Origin: Bradyrhizobium diazoefficiens
GTDB taxonomy: Bacteria; Pseudomonadota; Alphaproteobacteria; Rhizobiales; Xanthobacteraceae
Direction: 5' to 3'
NCBI RefSeq assembly: GCF_018129965.1
Contig: NZ_JAFCKW010000007.1
Coordinates: forward strand, 62,001-126,000
DNA: 64,000 nt
This document shows positions 26,371 through 33,907 of this stretch, piece after piece. Both the position numbers and the translations under genes were made by a program. The notes below the pieces were generated by a model. The model made no database searches, was not told the origin of the DNA, and saw only the letters and a program-made list of their open reading frames with translations. How positions within the stretch are numbered: position 1 is the first letter of the stretch; every line of letters begins with the position of its first letter.

Positions 26371-27441
26371 ATGAACAAAGATTCGCAACTTAGTGGAGAT
26401 GAGGACCTGAGCGACACCCGCCCGATCCTGATCGTCCCCTATATGTGGATCGGCGATTTCGTCCGGAATCACACCGTGGTGCGCGTCCTGAAGCAGCGCT
26501 GGCCCAACCGTCCCGTCGATCTGCTGACCACCTCCCTGTGCGCTCCGCTGGTCGATTACATGCCCGGCGTGCGCTCTGGGATCGTCTGGGACCTGCCGCG
26601 CGGCCGGCTGGCGGTGGGCCGCCAGATCGGCCTCGCCAGGCTCCTGCGCGAGCGGAACTACGGCACCGCCCTGGTGCTGCCGCGGACCTGGAAGGCCGCC
26701 ATTGCACCCGCGCTGGCCGGCATCCCCGAACGGGTCGGGTTCGTCGGCGAGTTCCGGTTCGGCCTGCTCAACCGCTGGCGCTGGGGCGAGAAGAAACTGC
26801 CCCGCTTCATCGACAAGAACGCCGCCCTGGCCCAACCCGACGGTGCGCCCCTGCCCCCGGAATGGCCGGTGCCGCAACTGCGGGTCCCGGCCGACGACAT
26901 CGCCCGCTGGCGGCAGGCCAATGGCCTCAGCGCCGGCGCCGCCGTGGCGCTAGCCCCCGGCTCCGTCGGCGTGTCGAAGCGCTGGACCTATTACCCCGAG
27001 GCGGCCCGCCTGCTGGTCGAACGGGGCCTCGAGGTCTGGGTGGCCGGCGGCCCCGCTGAAAAGGGCCTCGCTCAGGAGATCGTCGCCGCGGGCGGCCCGG
27101 GCGTGCGGGACCTCACAGGCAATGATCTGCGCAACGGCGTCCTCGCCATGGCTGCGGCCGGCGTCGCCATCTCCAACGATTCGGGGCTGATGCACATCGC
27201 CGCCGCGCTCGGCACGCCCACCATGGGCATTTTCGGCCCGACCAGCCCCTATCTCTGGGCTCCTCTCAACGGCCTCGCCGCCACCGTGGTCCAGGACAAG
27301 AGCAAGCTCTCCTGCCAACCGTGCCAGAGCACGATCTGCAAGATGAACGACCACCGCTGCATGCGCGATATCGCGGCGAGCGAGGTGGTGGCGATTGCAG
27401 AGCGGGTGCTGGGGGAAGCAGGGGCAAGGGCGGAGACCTGA
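26371..27441 (+). CDS. Lipopolysaccharide heptosyltransferase (family 9)
   Basis: A cytosolic GT-B enzyme of 356 aa of glycosyltransferase family 9. ILIVPYMWIGDFV at the N-terminus carries the conserved Asp of the acceptor domain, and ALAPGSVGVSKRWTYYPEAA and ISNDSGLMHIAAALGTPTMGIFGPTSP are the donor-binding hallmarks. A Cys-rich segment near the end (KLSCQPCQSTICKMNDHRCM) is common in WaaF-type enzymes. It would add a heptose from ADP-heptose to the LPS inner core. It is divergent from hldD, which makes its donor. WaaF is the best guess; WaaC is less likely. Confidence 0.9.
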   Translation: MNKDSQLSGDEDLSDTRPILIVPYMWIGDFVRNHTVVRVLKQRWPNRPVDLLTTSLCAPLVDYMPGVRSGIVWDLPRGRLAVGRQIGLARLLRERNYGTALVLPRTWKAAIAPALAGIPERVGFVGEFRFGLLNRWRWGEKKLPRFIDKNAALAQPDGAPLPPEWPVPQLRVPADDIARWRQANGLSAGAAVALAPGSVGVSKRWTYYPEAARLLVERGLEVWVAGGPAEKGLAQEIVAAGGPGVRDLTGNDLRNGVLAMAAAGVAISNDSGLMHIAAALGTPTMGIFGPTSPYLWAPLNGLAATVVQDKSKLSCQPCQSTICKMNDHRCMRDIAASEVVAIAERVLGEAGARAET

Positions 27442-27617
27442 GCGTCGAGGCACCTGCCGATTGTGACATCATGCCGGTGTATTGCCCGACGAGTCAAATC
27501 CATTTCGTAAAATCAGTAAAAAAATCTCACCCGGCGCCAAGCCATTGATTTTGCTACCTCGGCTACTGTGCATGGGGTTGTTTTCGCATTTTTTGTTTCA
27601 GCGCCCGAAGGCGCTTC
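27442..27617. other. AT-richer intergenic gap, no gene seen
   Basis: This 176-bp gap between two convergent genes is clearly lower in G+C than its surroundings, with runs of A and T around 27515-27600. It holds only a 25-codon frame beginning MPVYCPTSQ. No good terminator hairpin was found. It may be an old insertion or repeat remnant. Confidence 0.4.
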
Positions 27618-28655
27618 TCAAACCAGCCGCCGATAGACCTCGCCGATCCGCGCCGCCTCCGCATCGAGGCTGAACTTCGCAAGCACCCGGGCCCGCCCCC
27701 GCTCGCCCATGGCGTTCGCGACAGCCACATCGCGCATCAAAGGCTCCAGCGCTGCCGCCAGCGCCTCGGCATCACCCGTTGGGGTCAGCACGCCGGTGAC
27801 GCCATCCTCGACCACGAGTTCGGCCGCGCCGGCACGCGCGGCGACGAGCGCACTGCCCGCCGCCATCGCCTCGATCAGCGTCAGGCCAAAGCCCTCGTTG
27901 CGCGAGGTGAAGGCGTAGATCGTCAGCCGCTGATACCAACGCTGCACCGCTTCGATCGGCAGTTCGCCGGTGATGACGATGCGCGATTGCAGGTTGGCCG
28001 CCTCGATCCGCTTCTTCAGCTCGTTCGCAAAAGGCGTTTGCTCGGGCGTGACCTGACCGACGATGACCGCCGTGAAATCCGGATAGCGCGGCAAAAGCCT
28101 GCACATCGCGTCGACGAACACGTCGGTGCCCTTCTGCGCGCGGACGCGACCGAAGCAGCCGATCGCATAGCGGCCCGGCAGCGCGACTTCCGCGAACGCG
28201 GCGGCACGATCGGCCGGCGGCGCGTAGACGTCCGTGTCGACGCCATGCGGGATCACCGTCGCGTTCACTTTCAGGAACGAGGCCGAGATCTCCGACGTCG
28301 CGATGATCGCGTCCATCTGCCGGATCAGCCAGCGCGTGATCCAGCTGTGATGGCGCTGCGCCGCCGAGGTGAACACGAGTTTCAGCGGCCAGCCGAGTGC
28401 GCGCAGGACGACGCCGGCGATCATCTCGTTGTTGCGCCGCGCGTGCCAGATCAGCGGCGTCTTGCGGCGCCATAGCTTGAGCAGATCGGCGCCTCCCAAC
28501 CGCGCAATCCCCGCCGGCGCGTCGGAGCCGAACCACGCGGCGCGATACAGCTTCGCCAGTCGCGGCGCCACCATCCGGTTTGTCGCGGTGACCCCGGAAT
28601 AGCGCCTGTGCAGATTTGGCACGATCACCTGCAGATCACCGCGAAAATTCGCCAC
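27618..28655 (-). CDS. Glycosyltransferase family 4 (LPS core type)
   Basis: A protein of 345 aa. The C-terminal donor domain shows IGCFGRVRAQKGTDVFVDA and EGFGLTLIEAMAAGSALVA (the E-x7-E motif of family 4), followed by GDAEALAAAL. It is similar in character to the rhizobial LPS-core mannosyl or galactosyl transferases such as LpcC. It stands alone, convergent with the heptosyltransferase gene and divergent from galE, with 125 bp between the two start codons. The sugar it transfers is not certain. Confidence 0.87.
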   Translation of the reverse strand: MANFRGDLQVIVPNLHRRYSGVTATNRMVAPRLAKLYRAAWFGSDAPAGIARLGGADLLKLWRRKTPLIWHARRNNEMIAGVVLRALGWPLKLVFTSAAQRHHSWITRWLIRQMDAIIATSEISASFLKVNATVIPHGVDTDVYAPPADRAAAFAEVALPGRYAIGCFGRVRAQKGTDVFVDAMCRLLPRYPDFTAVIVGQVTPEQTPFANELKKRIEAANLQSRIVITGELPIEAVQRWYQRLTIYAFTSRNEGFGLTLIEAMAAGSALVAARAGAAELVVEDGVTGVLTPTGDAEALAAALEPLMRDVAVANAMGERGRARVLAKFSLDAEAARIGEVYRRLV

Positions 28656-28780
28656 GTCATGCTCCGTTTCGAAAAGTCCCTATACGCAACATTAAGCATA
28701 GTGACCAGTTCAGCCGCGCCGAAACACCGTCTTCACCGCCGAAACGTTAGCATCGGCCTGGATTGAAGACGGGTGAGATC

Positions 28781-29794
28781 ATGACTGTGCTAGTCACCGG
28801 CGGCGCCGGCTATATCGGAAGTCACACGGTTCTGGCGCTGGCGGAAGCCGGCGAGGACGTGGTCGTGATCGACGATCTCTCGACCGGCTTTTCCGCGTAT
28901 TTGCCGGAAGGCGTGCCGCTGTTCATCGGCGATGCCGGCGACGAGAACCTGCTCGAAGGCGTCATCGCCCAGCACAATATCGAGAGCATCATCCATTTCG
29001 CGGGCTCGGTGGTCGTGCCGGACTCGATGCGCGATCCGCTCGGCTACTACCGCAACAATTTCATGACCGCGCGCAATCTGCTCAACGTTGCGGTCAAGCG
29101 CGGCATTGGCCGCTTCATCTTCTCGTCGACCGCCGCCGTCTACGGCAATCCGGACCTCGTGCCGGTGCCGGAGCACGCGCCGACGCGGCCGCTGTCGCCC
29201 TACGGCTCATCGAAGCTGATGACCGAGATCATGCTGCACGACGTCGCGGCCGCCTACGGCATGCAATATGTGACCCTGCGCTATTTCAACGTCGCCGGTG
29301 CCGATCCGCACGCCCGCATCGGGCTCGCCACCGTCGGCGCCACGCATCTGCTCAAGATCGCGGTGGAGGCCGCGACCGGCCAGCGCGCCAAGATCGACGT
29401 ATTCGGCACCGACTATCCGACGGCGGACGGCAGCTGCATCCGCGACTTCATCCACGTCACGGACCTCTCGCAGGCGCATCGCTCGGCGCTGGCCTATTTG
29501 CGCAATGGCGGCGCCTCGACGACGCTCAATTGCGGCTATGGCCGCGGCTATTCGGTGCTGGAGACCATCGACGCGGTGCGCCGGGTTTCGGGCCGCAGCT
29601 TCGCCGTGCAATACGCCCCGCGCCGGCCCGGCGACATCATGACCATGGTGGCCGACACCAGCCGCATCCGCGGTCTGCTCGACTGGAAGCCGCAATACGA
29701 CGACCTCGAGACCATCGCCGCCCACGCCCTGGCCTGGGAGGAGAAGCTGTTCCGCGAGCGCCACGGCGAGCTCCGCCACGCCGCATCGGCCTAG
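28781..29794 (+). CDS. galE: UDP-glucose 4-epimerase
   Basis: An extended short-chain epimerase of 337 aa. VLVTGGAGYIGSH is the NAD site, FSSTAAVYGNPD and SPYGSSKLM give the Ser/Tyr/Lys active site, and FNVAGADPHARIG is a GalE marker. It interconverts UDP-glucose and UDP-galactose for polysaccharide synthesis. Start: ATG at 28781 opens directly with the NAD-binding strand behind a GGTGAG box; the ATG at 28763 adds six residues. A 7-bp hairpin lies 14 bp after the stop codon. Confidence 0.93.
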   Translation: MTVLVTGGAGYIGSHTVLALAEAGEDVVVIDDLSTGFSAYLPEGVPLFIGDAGDENLLEGVIAQHNIESIIHFAGSVVVPDSMRDPLGYYRNNFMTARNLLNVAVKRGIGRFIFSSTAAVYGNPDLVPVPEHAPTRPLSPYGSSKLMTEIMLHDVAAAYGMQYVTLRYFNVAGADPHARIGLATVGATHLLKIAVEAATGQRAKIDVFGTDYPTADGSCIRDFIHVTDLSQAHRSALAYLRNGGASTTLNCGYGRGYSVLETIDAVRRVSGRSFAVQYAPRRPGDIMTMVADTSRIRGLLDWKPQYDDLETIAAHALAWEEKLFRERHGELRHAASA

Positions 29795-29808
29795 ATTCCA
29801 TCCGGGTG

Positions 29809-29828
29809 CAAGCCCTTAATTGGGCTTG
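29809..29828 (+). terminator. Hairpin after galE
   Basis: CAAGCCC (29809-29815) and GGGCTTG (29822-29828) pair perfectly around TTAATT. There is no T run on this strand (A run instead), so termination would be weak. Confidence 0.35.
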
Positions 29829-29912
29829 AAAAACCGTGGCTGAGCGGGCACAGAGGCCACTCGATCCCTGACGCGCGGGCAGCTTTGCCGCTGCGCCGTC
29901 AATGGAAAGCGG

Positions 29913-31715
29913 ATGGCCCAGTTTCCAAAAAAGATTACGGACGATCCCTATGCGGCGATGGCCCTCGTTCGCCGCCTTGTCACGGAACAGGGGATCGTCT
30001 ACTGGCGACGCTATCTCGTCGCCTTCGCGCTGATGGCGCTTGCCGCCGGATCGACCGCGGGCGCGACCTACGTGCTCGGCCAGGTCATCAACCAGGCCTA
30101 TGTCGACAAGAACATCCCGGGCATCGCGATGTTCTCGGGCATCACGGTGATTCTGCTCTTCATCAAGGGCGTGGCGACCTACGGCCACATGGTGATCCTG
30201 ACCAAGATCTCCAACGCCATCCTTGCCACCAACCAGCGGCAGCTGTTCGCCAAGCTGATGCGCGAGAGCGTCGGCTTCTTCTCCGAAAGGCACTCGTCGG
30301 AATTTTTGGCGCGTCTGACGGCCGGCGCCAAATCGATCACCGACGTCCTCAACATGCTGGTCAACGCCATCGGACGCGACCTCATGATGCTGCTCGCCAT
30401 GATCGGCGTGATGGTGTGGCAGGACCCCGTGATGTCGTTCATCGGCCTCGTCGTGGTGCCGCCGGCGATGCTGGTGCTGCGCAAGCTGGTCAAGCGCATC
30501 AAGGGCCTCGCCTTCAACCAGTTTACCGGCACCGCCGACATCATGGAGACGATGCAGGAATCGCTGCAGGGCATCCGCACCGTCAAGGCGTTCACACTCG
30601 AAGAGGCGATGCAGAAGCGCATCGACGAGAACATCGCGATCGTCGAGCGCAACGCCAACAAGATGGCCCGCGTCGCCAACCGCTCCAACCCGCTGATGGA
30701 GATGCTCGGCGGCTTCGCGGTGGCAGGCTGCCTGCTCTATGGCGGCTACAGCGTGGTCGCGCTCAATGCCACGCCCGGTGCGTTCTTCTCCTTCATGACC
30801 GCCTTCCTGATGGCGACCGAGCCGGCCAAGCGGCTGGCGCGGCTCAACATCGACCTCAACAGCCAGCTCGTCGGCGCGCGCATGCTGCTTGAAGTCGTCG
30901 ACAGCCCGGCCAGCGAGCAATCCGACGACGACAAGCCCGCGCTGAAACTGTCGGACGCGCGGATCGAGCTGCGCGACGTCAGCTTTTCCTACCGCACCGG
31001 CGAGACCGTCCTCAACCGAATGAGTTTCGTGGCCGAGCCCGGCAAGGTCACCGCGCTGGTCGGCCCCTCCGGCGGCGGCAAGTCGACGGTGCTGGCGCTG
31101 CTGCTGCGCTTCTACGAGGTGACGCAGGGCGACATCGTGATCGACGGCCAGTCGATCGGCGCGGTCTCGCGCAAGTCGCTGCGGGCGCAGACCGCCTATG
31201 TCGGCCAGGACGTCTATCTGTTCCGCGACACCATCCGCAACAACATCGCCTTCGGCAAGCCGGGCGCGACCGAGACCGAGATCATCGACGCCGCCAAGGC
31301 GGCCTGCGCGCATGATTTCATCATGGGCTTCCCGCTCGGCTACGACACGCCGGTCGGCGAGCACGGCACCCAGGTGTCGGGAGGCCAGCGCCAGCGCATC
31401 GCGGTGGCGCGCGCCCTGCTCAAGGACGCGCCGATCATCCTGCTGGACGAGGCCACCGCCGCGCTCGATTCGGAATCCGAGCGGCAGGTGCAGGAGGCCA
31501 TCGAACATCTCTGCCAGAACCGCACCACCATCGTAATCGCGCATCGCCTGCACACCATCGTGCACGCGGACAGCATCCTGGTGGTCGAGGGCGGCGAGAT
31601 CGTCGAGCAGGGCCAGCATGACGATCTGCTGCGCCGCTCGGGCCGCTACGCCTCGTTCTTCCGCCTGCAACATCACGACGCCGGCGCTCTGGCGCCGATC
31701 AGCGCAACGGCATAG
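29913..31715 (+). CDS. ABC exporter, lipid A type (MsbA-like)
   Basis: A half-transporter of 600 aa: six membrane helices in residues about 30-320, then one ATPase domain with Walker A GPSGGGKST near 384, signature VSGGQRQR near 487 and Walker B IILLDEAT near 508. This is the MsbA layout; as a homodimer it would flip lipid A-core across the inner membrane. The neighbourhood (LPS genes and an LpxO-like hydroxylase) favours that substrate, although related half-transporters export other lipids or glucans. It is followed 37 bp later by the fumarylacetoacetase-family gene. Confidence 0.88.
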   Translation: MAQFPKKITDDPYAAMALVRRLVTEQGIVYWRRYLVAFALMALAAGSTAGATYVLGQVINQAYVDKNIPGIAMFSGITVILLFIKGVATYGHMVILTKISNAILATNQRQLFAKLMRESVGFFSERHSSEFLARLTAGAKSITDVLNMLVNAIGRDLMMLLAMIGVMVWQDPVMSFIGLVVVPPAMLVLRKLVKRIKGLAFNQFTGTADIMETMQESLQGIRTVKAFTLEEAMQKRIDENIAIVERNANKMARVANRSNPLMEMLGGFAVAGCLLYGGYSVVALNATPGAFFSFMTAFLMATEPAKRLARLNIDLNSQLVGARMLLEVVDSPASEQSDDDKPALKLSDARIELRDVSFSYRTGETVLNRMSFVAEPGKVTALVGPSGGGKSTVLALLLRFYEVTQGDIVIDGQSIGAVSRKSLRAQTAYVGQDVYLFRDTIRNNIAFGKPGATETEIIDAAKAACAHDFIMGFPLGYDTPVGEHGTQVSGGQRQRIAVARALLKDAPIILLDEATAALDSESERQVQEAIEHLCQNRTTIVIAHRLHTIVHADSILVVEGGEIVEQGQHDDLLRRSGRYASFFRLQHHDAGALAPISATA

Positions 31716-31752
31716 AATTCCTCGTCAACCTCAAGAGCAGCGAGACCGCTCC

Positions 31753-32454
31753 ATGAACGCCGCCTCCTACGTCATCCCGCTTCCGCCCCAGGCTTCGCTC
31801 CCCGTCGTTGGGGAAAGCGGCCGTTATCCGGTCCGCCGCATCTGGTGCGTCGGCCGCAACTATCTCGAGCACATCCGCGAGATGGGCAATGACGAGCGTG
31901 CGCCGCCGTTCTTCTTCGCCAAGCATGCCGACATGCTGGTGCCCGACGGCGCCACCATTCCGTATCCGCCGCTGACCAAGGATCTGCATCACGAGGTCGA
32001 ACTGATCGTCGCGCTGAAGAGCGGCGGCCTCAACATTCCCGCCGACAAGGCGCTGGACCATGTCTATGGCTATGCCGTCGGCATCGACCTCACCCGCCGC
32101 GACCTCCAGATCGCCTCGCGCAAGAAGGAGCGTCCGTGGGAGATCGGCAAGTCGTTCGACGGCTCCGCGCCCGCCTCGGCTCTGCAGCCGGCGTCGAAGA
32201 TCGGCCATCCCTCCAAGGGCAGGATCTGGCTCACGGTGAACGGCAAGGAGGCCCAGACGGGCGACCTCGAGCAGATGATCTGGAACGTGCCGGAGACGAT
32301 CTGGCAGCTCTCGCAGCAGGTGAAGCTCGCCGCCGGCGACATCATCATGACGGGCACGCCGGCCGGCGTGTCGCAGCTCCAGCCCGGCGACAAGCTCGAA
32401 TGCGGCGTTGACGGCATCGGCACGCTGAAGGTGTCGATCGGCCAGCCGGAATAA
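31753..32454 (+). CDS. Fumarylacetoacetate hydrolase family protein
   Basis: A compact single-domain FAH-family enzyme of 233 aa. FFFAKHADMLVPDGATIPYP and DLHHEVELIVAL place the metal-binding Glu residues, and GYAVGIDLTRRDLQ supplies the Asp; IIMTGTPAGVSQLQPGD is the usual closing motif. Members cleave C-C bonds in acylpyruvates; the short form with this pattern is closest to fumarylpyruvate hydrolase or acylpyruvase. It has no obvious link to the envelope genes around it. Start: ATG at 31753; the frame extends upstream only into the exporter gene. Confidence 0.88.
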   Translation: MNAASYVIPLPPQASLPVVGESGRYPVRRIWCVGRNYLEHIREMGNDERAPPFFFAKHADMLVPDGATIPYPPLTKDLHHEVELIVALKSGGLNIPADKALDHVYGYAVGIDLTRRDLQIASRKKERPWEIGKSFDGSAPASALQPASKIGHPSKGRIWLTVNGKEAQTGDLEQMIWNVPETIWQLSQQVKLAAGDIIMTGTPAGVSQLQPGDKLECGVDGIGTLKVSIGQPE

Positions 32455-32476
32455 TCTCGGCCACGCGCTCGGACAC

Positions 32477-32508
32477 GAAAAACCCCGGAGCAAGCTCCGG
32501 GGTTTTTC
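32477..32508. terminator. Bidirectional terminator
   Basis: A perfect 15-bp stem (32477-32491 with 32494-32508, core CCCCGGAGC/GCTCCGGGG) with a 2-nt loop, ending in five T on either strand. It lies 22 bp past the FAH-family stop and 23 bp past the convergent LpxO-like stop, serving both. Confidence 0.93.
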
Positions 32509-32531
32509 AATTCAGGATTGCTGATTGACGC

Positions 32532-33461
32532 TCACCGCAACGCCGACCAGACGATCGCGCCGAGGATCACCGCCGTCAGCGAATATTTCAGCGTGTAGTA
32601 GACGTTGCGATTCCACTCCTTGACCTTGCGGCTGCCGAGGTGGATTTCGTAGAGCTTGCCGAACACCTTGTTGAGCGCGCCGACATGCTCGCCATCGACG
32701 TTCTGGGTCGCCGATGCCTTGACGATGTGGTGGCTGACCCAGCGGTTGATCGCGGTCATGAAACCGTACTTCATCGGGCGTTCGACGTCGCAGAAGAGGA
32801 TGATGCGGTTGACGTCGGTGGCATTCTCGGCGCTGTGAATGAACGTCTCGTCGAACATGAACGCCTCGCCGTCACGCCAGACGCATTCGACGCCGTCGAC
32901 CAGGATGCGGCACTTGTTCGAGTTCGGCGTGACCAGGCCGAGGTGATAGCGCAGCGAGCCGGCGAAGGGATCGCGGTGCGCACCCAGCTTGCCGCCGGGC
33001 GGCAGCATCGCGAACATGGCGCCATGCACGCTCGGGATCGACTTGAGCAGTTCCACCGTCTTCGGGCACAACGTGTTCGCCGACGGCAGGAAGTCGTCGT
33101 ACCATTTCAGGTAAAAGCGCTTCCAGCCGCTCTTGAAGAACGAGTAGAAACCCCAGTCGTTGTTCTTGGCGGCGGCACGAATAAAACCCTCGTCGAACAG
33201 GCGCACGGCCTCGTCGCGGATGGTCTCCCAGTTCTCGCTCAGGGGTTTCAGTTCCGGAAACTGCTCGACCGGAATCACCGGCTCGTTCGGCACTGCCGAG
33301 CCGGCATACATCAGCACATTGTAGGGGGCGAGGTAGGTCGAGTGATCGCCGAGCTGGCGCGCAAAGCGCAGCCGCTGCTTGCCGCGGAAATGAACGTAAA
33401 TCGTCGATGCCGCAAGCACATACAGAACGACAAGTTGCGGCGCAAAAAGCTGCTTCAGCAT
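32532..33461 (-). CDS. Aspartyl/asparaginyl beta-hydroxylase family, lipid A hydroxylase LpxO-like
   Basis: A protein of 309 aa with a hydrophobic segment at each end (about 8-24 and 290-305) and a cytosolic-facing Fe(II)/2-oxoglutarate dioxygenase domain. The metal triad is visible as H162-R-D164 and H209, with R219 for 2-oxoglutarate. Overall length and the flanking membrane segments match LpxO, which 2-hydroxylates a lipid A acyl chain. The setting next to an MsbA-like exporter supports this. Start: ATG at 33461 opens the first helix; a longer frame to 33533 adds a Ser/Arg-rich leader. Confidence 0.85.
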   Translation of the reverse strand: MLKQLFAPQLVVLYVLAASTIYVHFRGKQRLRFARQLGDHSTYLAPYNVLMYAGSAVPNEPVIPVEQFPELKPLSENWETIRDEAVRLFDEGFIRAAAKNNDWGFYSFFKSGWKRFYLKWYDDFLPSANTLCPKTVELLKSIPSVHGAMFAMLPPGGKLGAHRDPFAGSLRYHLGLVTPNSNKCRILVDGVECVWRDGEAFMFDETFIHSAENATDVNRIILFCDVERPMKYGFMTAINRWVSHHIVKASATQNVDGEHVGALNKVFGKLYEIHLGSRKVKEWNRNVYYTLKYSLTAVILGAIVWSALR

Positions 33462-33606
33462 TTCCCCAAATCCCGAGTAACCCAGCCGGGAACGTGATCT
33501 ACTCCGAGCCGGCCCATGCGGCAAGATATCCACCGCTGGGCGGCGATCACGCTGGGGAGAGCGGCCTTAGGGAATCTGAGCTAAGAGCCGGGCGAAACGA
33601 GCCGAA

Positions 33607-33762
33607 TCACGCCCGGGACAGCGCCTGGAGGCCCTTGAAGGTCAGGCGCTTCGGATCCGTGACGCCGGCCAGATAGAGGCGTCGGATGAAGGCGATGACG
33701 GCGTCTCGGTCGCAATCGGTCAACGCGACGACGGCGTCGACCGCGATCTTCTGGGCTTCCAT
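33607..33762 (-). CDS. Conserved-looking small protein, 51 aa
   Basis: A 51-aa frame, MEAQKIAVDAVVAL at the start and LTFKGLQALSRA at the end. It is predicted soluble and helical with no known motif. A strong ribosome binding site (GAGGTGA) lies 6 bp before the ATG, which is better than for most genes here. It is flanked by the lpxO-like gene and the regulator, all on the minus strand but with separate gaps. No function can be assigned. Confidence 0.65.
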   Translation of the reverse strand: MEAQKIAVDAVVALTDCDRDAVIAFIRRLYLAGVTDPKRLTFKGLQALSRA

Positions 33763-33907
33763 TGGGCTCACCTCGGCCTTGCGAGTAACCCCGGCCGAGA
33801 CAGGCTAGGACTCATCAGTTAATCCGGCGTTAACCGTTCCGGCAGCATCGCTGATTCACCCGGGCAGCCGTATACGCAAAACAACGCATTGCAACCAGCC
33901 TGCCGCA

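Noticed and set aside
29637..31676. A 679-codon minus-strand frame opposite the ABC exporter gene
   Set aside because: Antisense shadow of a gene with intact Walker and signature motifs.
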